DNA of 64,000 nucleotides from Akkermansiaceae bacterium (GTDB taxonomy: Bacteria > Verrucomicrobiota > Verrucomicrobiia > Verrucomicrobiales > Akkermansiaceae): NCBI GenBank assembly GCA_019634595.1, contig JAHCBC010000004.1, positions 434,001-498,000 of the forward strand, read 5' to 3'. Numbering within the stretch: position 1 is the stretch's first letter; the number at the start of each line of letters is the position of its first letter. The position numbers and the translations under genes were made by a program. A model generated the notes under the pieces. It was not told the origin of the DNA. It did no database searches and saw only the letters and a list, made by a program, of their open reading frames with translations. Below are positions 1 through 9,260 of this stretch, one piece after another.

Positions 1-1522
1 ACTTCACCGCCATCTTTTCCGCCCCCGCCTGGCTAGGGTGGACCTGATCGTGGATCGCATCCGTCTGGGTGTTCCAGCCCTCCGCCTGATTCACGATGAT
101 GACGGGACTGGACGCCGTGTCGAGTTCCGCCGCCACTTCCGCGAGACGGAGGTTGAGCACGGGTATATAGCCATACTTCACGACCGCCGGATTCTTCTCG
201 GAAATCTTCGGGCTCGTGATCACCTGGGCGAGCAGGATCTTCACGCCCGGGTTCACCGAGCGACAGGTGGAGATCATCGCACGGGTCGCGTTCTCCACCC
301 TGGTGATGATCGTGGATTCGGAAAAATCGGCCAGGTCGAAATTATGGCCGGAGTGGATGAGGACGATGTCCGCGGGATTTCCCGGGAAGGCCGCCGCGAG
401 GTTGTTCCTCACTGCCTCCGCATTCGCGCCGCCCTGCCCCAGATGGTTGAGCGTGACCGGCCCATACAGCGGACTGGTGTAGGCCCTCTCCTGCGTCCGG
501 GTCCCCACGAACCCGAAATGAAATCCGGCGGCCCTCAGCTTGTCGTACAGCGGGCCGCGGTAACTGTAAAACGAGCCGGTCGATCCCTCGGTGATGGAGT
601 CCCCCACCGGCATGATCCGGGCGACAGGGTGGGTGATTCCCTCCGTCACCACGAAAAATTGCCGAGGAACAGAGATGATCGGGCCCATGTTGAAAGTCCT
701 CACCCCTCCGATGGATTGCCCGACCGACGCCCTGATGCCCCATCGTTTCCGGTAAAGGGGGCCGGTCAGATCGCCGGATGCCAGCACGGAATAGTCACCA
801 CCCACGTCCGTATCGAATGAAATGGAGGCATCCCCATCCACCACCCTGAAGTCCGTGACCTTCAGCGCTCCGGCGGCCGGGGCCGTGGCATCGGTGAAAT
901 TGAGCGTCAGGTTGTCCAGGTCCGTGTAGGCGGCGGCACCGCCGGTATCCACCCACGGAAAGTAGAAGGTCACCGTCCGGTCGGTCAGATTCACGAAATC
1001 CCCCGCCGTGATGTTTCCCCCGACCGTGGTGTTCGACGCGGGATTGGTGAAACTCAGGACATTCGTCCCGGACGAAGAGGCATTCTGGGTTTTACCGATG
1101 ATCCCGATGGTGTCGGCCGTCACATCGTCGTAACCGTCGATCGAGCTATAGACGCGGGCATTCGAATAGCTGGCCGCCACGACCGTGCTGTTGTAATCCG
1201 CCGTCAGTGACACCAGATTGATCGCTGTTCCCGCAGCAATGGTGATGCTGAAGGAAAGATATTTCCCGTCGGCGAGCGCCGTGCCGGTCAGGTTCTGGGT
1301 ATCACCGCCCTCGAAGCGCAGGGCGTCCGGATTCCCGCTGAGATCGAGGCCGCCGCCGATGTTCAGATCGGAAACGGTGACCCCCGCAGGGAGGTCCGTG
1401 AGAACAGGAGAGAGGGAACCTTCCGTGAACGCGAAGCGGGCGGTTCCGCCGGAAGCTTCCGGCAGAACGCCGGCCGCAAGGGCGGCGCAAATCGCCAGCC
1501 GGGGAAAATACGATGAACACAT
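1..1522 (-). CDS. secreted SGNH/GDSL hydrolase with N-terminal PEP-CTERM-type domain (3' end beyond window)
   Basis: Open reading frame on the minus strand that starts at ATG 1522 and is still open at the left edge, so the C-terminus is missing. A signal peptide (MCSSYFPRLAICAALAAG) is followed by about 210 residues nearly identical in layout to the PEP-CTERM protein just upstream (shared stretches such as GTAINLVSLT and NASSSGTNVLSFTNPAS). After this comes an SGNH hydrolase domain: block I is MPVGDSITEG, with a later LIHSGHNF block. The likely role is an extracytoplasmic esterase or deacetylase on polysaccharide; the substrate is unknown. It lies 28 bp downstream of its paralogue, so the two are probably co-transcribed. 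Confidence 0.8.
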   Translation of the reverse strand, partial: MCSSYFPRLAICAALAAGVLPEASGGTARFAFTEGSLSPVLTDLPAGVTVSDLNIGGGLDLSGNPDALRFEGGDTQNLTGTALADGKYLSFSITIAAGTAINLVSLTADYNSTVVAASYSNARVYSSIDGYDDVTADTIGIIGKTQNASSSGTNVLSFTNPASNTTVGGNITAGDFVNLTDRTVTFYFPWVDTGGAAAYTDLDNLTLNFTDATAPAAGALKVTDFRVVDGDASISFDTDVGGDYSVLASGDLTGPLYRKRWGIRASVGQSIGGVRTFNMGPIISVPRQFFVVTEGITHPVARIMPVGDSITEGSTGSFYSYRGPLYDKLRAAGFHFGFVGTRTQERAYTSPLYGPVTLNHLGQGGANAEAVRNNLAAAFPGNPADIVLIHSGHNFDLADFSESTIITRVENATRAMISTCRSVNPGVKILLAQVITSPKISEKNPAVVKYGYIPVLNLRLAEVAAELDTASSPVIIVNQAEGWNTQTDAIHDQVHPSQAGAEKMAVK

Positions 1523-1550
1523 GATGTTCCGGTCGAAAAATCCTTTCCCG

Positions 1551-2258
1551 TCAGGCCGGCCGGCGGCGGCGCAACAGCGGGATCAGCCCCAATCCGCCGA
1601 GGAGGACATGGGACGGCTCCGGAACGACATCAAAGGTAAGCGTGAGATTGTCCAGATCGGTGTAGGCGGTGCCGCCGCCGTTATCGACCCAAGGGATATA
1701 GAACGTCACCGTCCGGTTGGTCAGATTCATGAAATCCCCCGCTGCCACCGCCATGTTTGCCCCTACCGTCGAGTTCGAGGCGGGATTGGTGAAACTCAGG
1801 ACATTCGTCCCGGACGAAGAGGCATTCTGGGGTTTGCCCAGGATTCCGATGGTGTCAGCGGTCACATCGCCATATCCGTGGATCGAACTATAGACGCGGG
1901 CATTCGAGTAACTGCCAGCCGCGACCGTGCTGATGTAATCCGAGGTCAGCGAAACCAGATTGATCGCCGTTCCGGATGCGATGGTGATGCTGAAGGAAAG
2001 ATACTGGCCGTTGGTGAGCGCCGTACCCGTCGCGGTTCCGGTATCGTTCCCTTCAAAGCGCAGGGCATCCGGGTTTCCGCTGAGATTGAGCCCGCCGCCG
2101 ATGCTCAAATTGGAAACCGTCACTTCCGGAGGGACATTTGTCAGGACCGGAACGAGACTGCCTGCCGTGAACGGAAAAGCGATGCTGGCGGCCTCCGAAC
2201 GGAACGGGATCAGCAAAAATGACGCCGACAACAGGGAAAGACTCAACGGGCTTTTCAT
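1551..2258 (-). CDS. PEP-CTERM sorting-domain protein
   Basis: 235-residue exported protein. Residues 1-24 form a signal peptide ending near RSEAAS. The body is a beta-rich, Ser/Thr/Asn-rich domain. The C-terminus is a PEP-CTERM anchor: VPEPSHVL, a short hydrophobic segment (LLGGLGLIPLL) and an RRRR cluster. In this system exosortase removes the anchor and the protein goes to the envelope or extracellular matrix. The body is paralogous to the N-terminal half of the downstream SGNH hydrolase, indicating tandem duplication with one copy having gained the enzyme domain. Its function is not known beyond this. Start ATG 2258 gives a clean signal peptide. Confidence 0.82.
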   Translation of the reverse strand: MKSPLSLSLLSASFLLIPFRSEAASIAFPFTAGSLVPVLTNVPPEVTVSNLSIGGGLNLSGNPDALRFEGNDTGTATGTALTNGQYLSFSITIASGTAINLVSLTSDYISTVAAGSYSNARVYSSIHGYGDVTADTIGILGKPQNASSSGTNVLSFTNPASNSTVGANMAVAAGDFMNLTNRTVTFYIPWVDNGGGTAYTDLDNLTLTFDVVPEPSHVLLGGLGLIPLLRRRRPA

Positions 2259-2428
2259 GGGTATCCGGGTTTAGCCCCCAACTTGCCTACCGGGGGAACT
2301 GCCTAGTCACAAAGCTATTCCACGCATTTATGCAAGAACATTAAACCTCGTTTCATCCGGGGACAGAGATTGCCCGGAGCCCGCTATTGTCATCCGTCCT
2401 CTTCCCGGCTTCCATCTCCGCCCCGCCG

Positions 2429-4432
2429 ATGGCTTCCGCTTTTTCCTTCGATTCCCTCAACCTCGCCCAACGCCAAGCTGTCGGCGCGCTGGATGGCCCC
2501 GTGCTCATCCTTGCTGGTGCCGGGACGGGGAAAACCCGCACGGTGACGTGCCGCATCGCCCACATGCTGGAGCGGAAGATCCCCGCTGATGAGATCCTCG
2601 CGGTGACCTTCACCAACAAAGCGGCCAGCGAGATGCGCGAGCGGATCGGCGGCATGGTGTCGAAGAAGGCGGCGAACGCGATGACCGTCTGCACCTTCCA
2701 CTCCCTCTGTGTGCGCATTCTCCGCGGCGGCATCGACAAGCTGGGCTACAAGAAGAACTTCTCGATCTGCTCCCATTCGGACCAGGTCGGCATCATGAAA
2801 CAGTTGCTCGTCCGCATGGGCGGCACCGATGAAAAGGTGAAGCCGGACGCGGTGCTATCCGCCATTTCCAACGCGAAGAACAAGGGTCTCGATCCGGCAG
2901 ACCTGCAGGATGATTTCTTCGCCAGTCTCGCCGTCGCCTACAACAACGAGCTGCGCGCCCAGAACGCCGTCGATTTCGACGACCTCCTGCTCCTGGCCGA
3001 GCAGATCCTGCGCGAGCACGAGGACGTCCGCTCCCACTTCCGCCGGACCTACACCCGTGTCACGGTCGATGAGTTCCAGGACACCAACGCGCTCCAGATG
3101 CAGCTCCTCCAGCAGCTCGTCGGAGATCCCTACCATGTCTGCGTGGTGGGTGACGACGACCAGTCCATCTATGGCTTCCGGGGCGCGGAGTCCGCGAACA
3201 TCCTCCAGTTCGAGAGATTCTTCCCGGACCCGAAGATCATCCGCCTGGAGGAAAACTACCGCTCCAGCCACGCCATCCTCCACACCGCGAACAGCCTGAT
3301 CCGGCACAACACGGGCCGGCGTGAGAAGATCCTCCGCTCCACCCGTATGGGCGGGGACAATGTGCGCGTGGTAGCCATGCCCGGAGACGAGGAGGAGGCG
3401 GAGTTCATCGCCGAGGAAATCCTTGCCGGGAAAGGCGCGGTCGGACGGAACTGGGAGGACTTCGCCGTCCTCTTCCGCACCAACAGCCAGAGCCGGAAGC
3501 TGGAACTGGCCCTCCGCGAGCGGAAGATCCCCTACCGGATGGTGGGAGCGCAGAGTTTCTACGACCGCCGGGAGGTGCGCGATGTGCTCGCCTACGTGCA
3601 GTTGCTTGCCTCACCGGATGCGGATGTGCCGCTGCTGCGGGTCATCAACTCGCCGAACCGGGGCATCGGCCAGACCACCGCCGTGCTCGCCACGGACTGG
3701 AGCCGCGAGAACAACCAGTCCGTCTGGCAGGCGCTGTGCGATCCGTATTTCCTCGATACCCTCGGCCCGAAGTCACGCACCGCCATCCAGGAATTCGTCG
3801 CCCTCATCGCGGGCGCGAAGAACCGGATCGAAATCGCCAAGGAGCCACCCTCAGTGGTGCTGGAGGGCATGCTCAAGGAAATGGAATATCTCCAGTGGAT
3901 CGAGCGCGGCTGCAAGACGGAGAGCGAACGCCAGCAGCGCGGGGAAGGCATTTTCAATGTCATCGACAGCCTCCGCAAACACACGGAGAAGGGCAAGAAA
4001 CTGCAGGCTTTCCTCGATGAATCCGCCCTCGCCTCCGAACGTGAGGATGACGATCTGGAGAAGAAGCAGGGGGCGACCCTCATCACCATGCACGCCTCGA
4101 AAGGGCTGGAGTTCCCCATCGTGTTCCTCGTCGGTCTGGAGGAAGGCTTCCTCCCCCACTCCCGGAGCATCGTGGAAGGCACGAAGGACGAGGAACGCCG
4201 TCTGCTCTACGTGGGCATCACCCGCGCCCAGGACAATCTCACCATGACCTACTGCTCCAAGCGGATGAAATACGGTCAGGAGACCCACTGTCAGGTCAGT
4301 TCCTTCATCCCCGAACTGGACGATGACTTCCTCGATCACACCAGCTACGACGACATCCTCGGCGCGGAAGCCAGCACCGAAGAGTTGGACAATTTCTTCG
4401 GGAACCTGAAGGGGATGCTGGGGGATCTGTGA
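2429..4432 (+). CDS. UvrD/PcrA-type superfamily 1 ATP-dependent DNA helicase
   Basis: A 667-residue 3'-5' DNA helicase of the UvrD/Rep/PcrA family, acting in nucleotide excision repair, mismatch repair or replication restart. The Q motif (LNLAQRQAV) is near residue 12, Walker A GAGTGKT at about 30-36, DEFQDTN (Walker B, motif II) at about 214-220, GDDDQSIYGFRGA (motif III) at about 241-253 and LEENYRS (motif IV). Near the C-terminus are TMHASKGLEFPIVF (motif V) and RRLLYVGITRA (motif VI). I chose ATG 2429 because it places the Q motif at the usual distance. An in-frame TTG at 2387 with a GGAG 7 nt upstream is the alternative and would add 14 residues. Single gene between divergent and convergent neighbours. 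Confidence 0.95.
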   Translation: MASAFSFDSLNLAQRQAVGALDGPVLILAGAGTGKTRTVTCRIAHMLERKIPADEILAVTFTNKAASEMRERIGGMVSKKAANAMTVCTFHSLCVRILRGGIDKLGYKKNFSICSHSDQVGIMKQLLVRMGGTDEKVKPDAVLSAISNAKNKGLDPADLQDDFFASLAVAYNNELRAQNAVDFDDLLLLAEQILREHEDVRSHFRRTYTRVTVDEFQDTNALQMQLLQQLVGDPYHVCVVGDDDQSIYGFRGAESANILQFERFFPDPKIIRLEENYRSSHAILHTANSLIRHNTGRREKILRSTRMGGDNVRVVAMPGDEEEAEFIAEEILAGKGAVGRNWEDFAVLFRTNSQSRKLELALRERKIPYRMVGAQSFYDRREVRDVLAYVQLLASPDADVPLLRVINSPNRGIGQTTAVLATDWSRENNQSVWQALCDPYFLDTLGPKSRTAIQEFVALIAGAKNRIEIAKEPPSVVLEGMLKEMEYLQWIERGCKTESERQQRGEGIFNVIDSLRKHTEKGKKLQAFLDESALASEREDDDLEKKQGATLITMHASKGLEFPIVFLVGLEEGFLPHSRSIVEGTKDEERRLLYVGITRAQDNLTMTYCSKRMKYGQETHCQVSSFIPELDDDFLDHTSYDDILGAEASTEELDNFFGNLKGMLGDL

Positions 4433-4464
4433 GCAATCCCGGCATGGCACCCCGCCAGCCGGGT

Positions 4465-4995
4465 TCACTCCGCCGTCACGCCCCTCGCCGGAAACCGTGG
4501 TAGCCTCGTCTCACTTCTGATCGGATTCAACGAACGATCATGGTAGGTCGTCACCAACGCCCCATCGTCTCTCAGTTTTGAGGAGGTGATTTCCTGTTCT
4601 TTCAGCGCTTTCGCGACCTCGCCGAAAGCAGGCCATTTCCAATCCCAACGGGTCGTTCCATCCTCAATGCTCACAAAGCGGGTGAACAACAGGCTGGGAT
4701 AAGCTTTCAGCAACGGCGTTTCCGCTCCCCCCTCTTTCTGTGCCAGCAAGTGGATGGTGGACACGTTGTTCTCGTCGGTTTCGTAGCGGCAGAATATCTC
4801 GGCGGGAGGATGTCCGGTGCCATAGAGAATAATTCTGCCATCCCGATAATCCGAGAAGTGGATGGAATCACACATACAAGCGGGACCTTGTCGGTAGATC
4901 CCCTCCAGGCTCCCCGGCAGCAGGGCGATTCCCAGAAACAAGGCAGACGCTCCGACCAAACCAAAGGTCGCCTTCAAGATGAAGGTGCGCGACAT
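4465..4995 (-). CDS. hypothetical membrane-anchored protein
   Basis: About 176 residues, not recognised. One N-terminal hydrophobic segment (residues 5-25, GLVGASALFLGIALL) looks like an uncleaved anchor or signal peptide. The rest is a soluble periplasmic-type domain containing a CMCDS motif and the stretch TTRWDWKWPAFGEVAKAL. The start is uncertain among ATG 4995, ATG 5007 and TTG 5016; 4995 puts the positively charged residue just before the hydrophobic stretch. It is convergent with the helicase gene, 33 bp away, and lies downstream of glmS on the same strand. Confidence 0.6.
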   Translation of the reverse strand: MSRTFILKATFGLVGASALFLGIALLPGSLEGIYRQGPACMCDSIHFSDYRDGRIILYGTGHPPAEIFCRYETDENNVSTIHLLAQKEGGAETPLLKAYPSLLFTRFVSIEDGTTRWDWKWPAFGEVAKALKEQEITSSKLRDDGALVTTYHDRSLNPIRSETRLPRFPARGVTAE

Positions 4996-5083
4996 GCCGG
5001 GTTCCATAGGAACCAATCATCCATCACATCGGCGGCCCGCCCGTCCAGAGGAAACTCCACTTGGTTTGCTTACAACCAGATGC

Positions 5084-5137
5084 GGGATGCCGGGATGATG
5101 GGGATCTTCCCCGCCGGACGCCATGGAATGGCATCCC
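5084..5137. terminator. candidate hairpin downstream of glmS
   Basis: A perfect 8-bp inverted repeat (GGGATGCC at 5084-5091, GGCATCCC at 5130-5137) encloses a second hairpin, GGGGA-TCT-TCCCC, at 5100-5112. It lies 12 bp past the glmS stop. There is no U-tract on the minus strand, so factor-independent termination is doubtful; it may only stabilise the 3' end of the mRNA. Confidence 0.35.
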
Positions 5138-5148
5138 TGTCATTCGGA

Positions 5149-6990
5149 TCACTCCACCGTCACGCTCTTCGCCAGGTTCCGCGGCTGGTCAATCTCGCAG
5201 CCGCGGTGTTTCGCGACGAAGTAGGAGAACAACTGCAGCGCCACCACGGCGGGCACCGTGGAGACCAGCGGATGGGTGCGTGGGATGGCGATGTAGTCGT
5301 CCATGGCCTCTGCGGTTTCATGGTCGCCTTCGCTGATGATGCCGAGAATCTTCGCACCGCGCGCGCGGCACTCCTCGACGTTGCCAAGGGTTTTGTCCTT
5401 GCCGGGGATGTCCACTGCCAGCGCGATCACCGGAGTGCCTTCCTGGAGGAGGGCGATCGGTCCGTGCTTGAGCTCCGCCGCGTGGTAACCCTCCGCGTGG
5501 ATGTAGGAGATTTCCTTGAGCTTCAGCGCGCCTTCCAGCGCCACCGGATACATCGGGCCACGGCCGATGAAGAAAGCATGCTCGTTCGCGCTGTATTCCT
5601 TGGCAATCGCCTCGATGCGGTCGCTCTGCGCGATGACCTTGCTGACGAGCGACGGGATCGACTCGATCTCACGGGCGAAGCGGATGCCTTCGTCACGGGA
5701 AACGCGGCGACCACGGCCAAGCTTGAGCGCCATCATCAGCAGCACCGCCACCTGGGAGGTGAATGCCTTGGTCGATGCCACGGAGATTTCCGGACCGGCG
5801 TGGAGATACACCCCGCGCCCCGTCTCACGGGCGATGGTGGAGCCCACCACGTTGCAGAGGCTCATCACGAACGCGCCTTTCTGGCGTGCCTCGCGCACCG
5901 CCGCCAGCGTGTCCGCGGTTTCCCCGGATTGGGAAATGGCCACCACGAAGTCGCGGCTGCCCAGCAGCGGGTTCCGGTAGCGGAATTCCGCCGCCTGCTC
6001 CACTTCGGCATGCACATCCGCCATGTCCTCGAAGGCATATTCGCCGACCAGACCGGCGTGCAGGGAGGTGCCGCAGCCGACGAGCACCACGCGGCTCAGC
6101 TCCGCCAGTTCACGCGGCGAGGTTGCCATGCCGGAAAGCACGGCCGAGCCGATGTCCAGATCCAGGCGTCCGCGGATGGTGTTGGAGAGCGCGTCCGGTT
6201 GCTCGTGGATTTCCTTGAGCATGAAATGTTCGAAACCGCCCTTCTCCGCCGCTGCGGCGTCGATGCCCAGTTCCGCGATCTCCCGCGTCACCGGCACGTT
6301 GTTGAGGTCACGGATCTCCACGGAGTCTCCGGTGACGATGGCGATGTCATTGTCATCCAGGTAGATCACCCGCTTGGTGTGGGCGACGATGGCGGAGGCG
6401 TCCGACGCGATGATCGTCTCGCCATCACCCACGCCAATCACGATCGGGCTGCCACGGCGGGCGGTGATGATGCGGTCCGGCTCCCGGGCCGACAGCACGG
6501 CGATGCCGAAGGTCCCCTCCACCTGGTGGAGCGCGTCCGTCACGGCCTGGAACAGGTCGCCCTTGTCACAGTCGCCGATGAGATGTGCCAGCACCTCGGT
6601 GTCCGTCTCCGAGTAGAAATGGTGCCCCTTCCCCTCCAGGCGGGCACGCAACGCGCGGTAGTTCTCGATGATGCCGTTGTGGACCAGTGCGATTTCCTCC
6701 GACTGGTCGAGGTGCGGGTGGGCGTTGGCCTCGGTGGGCGGGCCGTGGGTCGCCCAGCGGGTGTGGGCGATACCGATGCTCGCGCGCTGCATCAGTTCCG
6801 GCGTCCATGAGATACGGGTCTTGTCCTTGAGGATGGCGACCTTGCCCGGAGCCTTGGTGACCATCACCCGGTCGTCGTCCAGGATCGCCAGACCGGCGGA
6901 GTCATAGCCACGGTATTCCAGACGGCGCAGGCCGTTGATGAGGACGGAGGCGGCGTCCGCCTTTCCGATGTATCCGACAATGCCACACAT
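5149..6990 (-). CDS. glmS: glutamine--fructose-6-phosphate aminotransferase (isomerizing)
   Basis: 613 residues, the usual GlmS length. It converts fructose-6-phosphate and glutamine to glucosamine-6-phosphate, the first committed step to UDP-GlcNAc. The N-terminus MCGIVGYIG carries the catalytic Cys2 of the class II glutaminase domain (about 1-225; RRLEYRGYDSAG and HTRWATHG are typical). Two SIS sugar-isomerase domains follow (SQSGETADT in the first; KLKEISYIHAEGYHAAELKHG in the second), and the C-terminus ends LAKSVTVE as in the family. It is the last gene of the murI-glmM-acyltransferase-glmS cluster, 13 bp after the acyltransferase. No glmS ribozyme is apparent in that short gap. Confidence 0.97.
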   Translation of the reverse strand: MCGIVGYIGKADAASVLINGLRRLEYRGYDSAGLAILDDDRVMVTKAPGKVAILKDKTRISWTPELMQRASIGIAHTRWATHGPPTEANAHPHLDQSEEIALVHNGIIENYRALRARLEGKGHHFYSETDTEVLAHLIGDCDKGDLFQAVTDALHQVEGTFGIAVLSAREPDRIITARRGSPIVIGVGDGETIIASDASAIVAHTKRVIYLDDNDIAIVTGDSVEIRDLNNVPVTREIAELGIDAAAAEKGGFEHFMLKEIHEQPDALSNTIRGRLDLDIGSAVLSGMATSPRELAELSRVVLVGCGTSLHAGLVGEYAFEDMADVHAEVEQAAEFRYRNPLLGSRDFVVAISQSGETADTLAAVREARQKGAFVMSLCNVVGSTIARETGRGVYLHAGPEISVASTKAFTSQVAVLLMMALKLGRGRRVSRDEGIRFAREIESIPSLVSKVIAQSDRIEAIAKEYSANEHAFFIGRGPMYPVALEGALKLKEISYIHAEGYHAAELKHGPIALLQEGTPVIALAVDIPGKDKTLGNVEECRARGAKILGIISEGDHETAEAMDDYIAIPRTHPLVSTVPAVVALQLFSYFVAKHRGCEIDQPRNLAKSVTVE

Positions 6991-7003
6991 GATGAGAAAT
7001 GGT

Positions 7004-7858
7004 TCAGAATAAGGATTTCAGCACATCCTTGCGGACGATCTCGCCCGGAAGCGTGCTGGTTTTCGGCCAAAGTTTCCGGCCAGGATAGATGGAAGTGTTG
7101 ATGCCGGTGTGCACACCGTCGCCCACGATGGTACCGAATTTCCGGCGGCCGGTATCGACCATTTTGCCGTCCACGCGGGAGGTATGGTTGCCTCCGTCAT
7201 GACGGAGGTTGGAGGTGGTGGTGCCGGCACCGAAGTTGACACTCTCCCCGAGTACGGAGTCCCCGACATAGGAAAGGTGCCCGACATTCGTCTTTGAAAG
7301 GATCAAGCAGTTCTTGATCTCCACGGATTGGCCGATGTGGCACTTGTCACCGACGGAGGTGTTGCCGCGCAGGTAGCAGTTCGGGCCGACCTTGCAGTTC
7401 TCGCCGATGATCACGTTGCCCTCGATGAAGACGCCCGGTAGGATCCGGCTGCCCTTGCCGAGTTGGATCCGTCCTTCGATGACCGCGAGCGGGTGGACCT
7501 CGCCTTCAATGCGGTCTTCGCAAAGCGCGCCGACAAATTGCTCGTTCGCGCGCAGCAGGTCCCACGGATAGCGGATCAGGAAAGAGGCTGCGCCCTGCAA
7601 GGCGGAGTGCATGTCAGGCTCAGCACCGATCCAGGCCAGCGCTTCGCCGGCCTCATCGCACAAGGTGGTGCGGTGGGATTCGGCGAGCTGGGTGAGATCC
7701 GCCGCGGAAAGCCAAGCGTGTGGATGGACGGTAAGTTTTCCCTCCAGCCCGGCGGCAGTCAGTGCGTCCGCCTGGTGCCGCTTCAGCGGGATGTTGCCGA
7801 TGGGATATTCCTCGATCTCCCTGGTCAGGGAAAGTGGTGCACACGTTCCGCCGCTCAT
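7004..7858 (-). CDS. GlmU-like left-handed beta-helix sugar-phosphate acyltransferase
   Basis: 284 residues. From about residue 120 there is a hexapeptide-repeat left-handed beta-helix (GVFIEGNVIIGENCKVGPN and following) ending in a GlcN-1-phosphate acetyltransferase signature of the archaeal or GlmU C-terminal type (NFGAGTTTSNL, DGKMVDTGRRKFG, GVHTGINTSIYPGRK). The nucleotidyltransferase P-loop (GxGTRM) expected in bifunctional GlmU is absent; the first ~95 residues are a divergent domain. From its place between glmM and glmS it probably acetylates GlcN-1-phosphate. Its ATG overlaps the glmM stop by 4 bp, indicating translational coupling. Whether the truncated N-terminus retains any uridyltransferase activity cannot be seen from sequence. 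Confidence 0.82.
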   Translation of the reverse strand: MSGGTCAPLSLTREIEEYPIGNIPLKRHQADALTAAGLEGKLTVHPHAWLSAADLTQLAESHRTTLCDEAGEALAWIGAEPDMHSALQGAASFLIRYPWDLLRANEQFVGALCEDRIEGEVHPLAVIEGRIQLGKGSRILPGVFIEGNVIIGENCKVGPNCYLRGNTSVGDKCHIGQSVEIKNCLILSKTNVGHLSYVGDSVLGESVNFGAGTTTSNLRHDGGNHTSRVDGKMVDTGRRKFGTIVGDGVHTGINTSIYPGRKLWPKTSTLPGEIVRKDVLKSLF

Positions 7859-9201
7859 CCGATCTCCTCCTTGATCGCGTCCGTGAACCTGGAAACCCAG
7901 CGCTCCACCTGCTCCGCGTCGCGGTGCTCCACAAGCACGCGGATCTTGTTTTCCGTTCCGGAGTAGCGGATGAGGTGGCGTCCCTGGTCACCGAAGTCCC
8001 CCGTGGCCTCATCCATCAGAGCGTTGAGTTTTTTGAGCGAACCGATGGCGGGCTTCGCCTTGGTCGGCAGGTTCACCAGTTGGGTCGGATACTCGGTCAT
8101 CACCGAGGAAAGCTGGGCCATGGTCGCGTTGCGCTCCTTCATCAGGCGGATGATCTGCAGCGCGCTCATGATGCCGTCACCGGTCGTCGAGTGATCCGCG
8201 AAAATCAAGTGGCCCGAGTTCTCGCCGCCGAACGAATAACCGTTCTTCCGGATGCACTCGATGACGTTGCGGTCACCCACCGCGGTGGTCTCCACCTTGA
8301 TGCCCTGCTTCTTCATCGCCTCGATCAGACCGAGGTTGCTCATCACCGTGGCGACGAGGGTATCTTTCTTCAGGCGTCCTTGTTCCTTGAGGCCGATCGC
8401 GCACAGCGCCAGCACCCGGTCACCGGTCACCACCTGCCCGTTCGCGTCCGTGAAGATGACGCGGTCCGCATCCCCGTCGAAGGACACACCGAGGTCGGCG
8501 TTGTGCAGTCGGACCAGGTCGCCGGCGGTTCCGGGATAAAGGGCGCCGCAGCCGTCGTTGATGTTGAGACCGTCCGGGTCGATGCCGGTGGTGATCACCT
8601 CCGCCCCGAGTTCCCGGAAAATCAGCGGCGCGATCGAGTAGGCCGCGCCGTTTCCGCAATCGAGCACGATCTTCATGCCGTGCAGGGAGATGTTGTCCGC
8701 GGTGTGCTTGGCGAACTCGATGTAGCGGCCGCGGGCGTCGTCGATGCGCTTCGCCTTGCCGATCTGGGCGGCGGGCAACGGGCTCGCCTCCGGCTCGTCG
8801 CCGAGAATGTGGCGCTCGATGATGGCCTCCAGCTCGTCGGAAAGCTTGTAGCCGTCCGGCCCGAAAATCTTCAACCCGTTGTCCTCGTAGGGATTGTGGG
8901 AGGCCGTGAGCATGATGCCCGCGGTCGCGCCCATCGACTTGATCAGGTGGGCCACCGCCGGGGTAGGCAGCGGACCGACCAGCAGCACGTCCATCCCCAT
9001 GGAAACCAGCCCGCTGGTGAGGGCGGTTTCCAGCATGTAGCCGGAGATGCGGGTGTCCTTGCCCACCAGCACCCGGTTGCGGTTCGTCCCGGACGTCCGC
9101 ATCACCCGCGCCACGGCCTTGCCCACGCGCAGGGCCACTTCCGCCGTGATCGGGAATTCATTTGCCCTGCCACGGATGCCATCGGTTCCAAAAAGTTTCA
9201 T
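7855..9201 (-). CDS. glmM: phosphoglucosamine mutase
   Basis: 448 residues. GlmM interconverts glucosamine-6-phosphate and glucosamine-1-phosphate for UDP-GlcNAc and peptidoglycan synthesis. The protein begins MKLFGTDGIRGRAN, the canonical GlmM N-terminus, which decides start ATG 9201 over an upstream in-frame TTG at 9249. The phosphoserine loop TASHNPYEDNG has its catalytic Ser at about residue 101. The metal-binding loop is SFDGDADR, the sugar-binding loop GGENSGHL, and the phosphate-binding motif near the C-terminus is RYSGTENKIR. It lies between murI (59 bp upstream) and the acyltransferase (4-bp overlap). Confidence 0.96.
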   Translation of the reverse strand: MKLFGTDGIRGRANEFPITAEVALRVGKAVARVMRTSGTNRNRVLVGKDTRISGYMLETALTSGLVSMGMDVLLVGPLPTPAVAHLIKSMGATAGIMLTASHNPYEDNGLKIFGPDGYKLSDELEAIIERHILGDEPEASPLPAAQIGKAKRIDDARGRYIEFAKHTADNISLHGMKIVLDCGNGAAYSIAPLIFRELGAEVITTGIDPDGLNINDGCGALYPGTAGDLVRLHNADLGVSFDGDADRVIFTDANGQVVTGDRVLALCAIGLKEQGRLKKDTLVATVMSNLGLIEAMKKQGIKVETTAVGDRNVIECIRKNGYSFGGENSGHLIFADHSTTGDGIMSALQIIRLMKERNATMAQLSSVMTEYPTQLVNLPTKAKPAIGSLKKLNALMDEATGDFGDQGRHLIRYSGTENKIRVLVEHRDAEQVERWVSRFTDAIKEEIG

Positions 9202-9260
9202 ATAAGGGGTCGGGGCGCGGAGTAGCTCAGATTCCGAGGCTTTAAACAAGAGCGAATCGG

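Noticed and set aside
4750..6810. 686-residue open frame on the plus strand
   Set aside because: It lies antisense to glmS, has Arg/His/Asp-rich composition typical of a GC-rich shadow frame, and no recognised motif.
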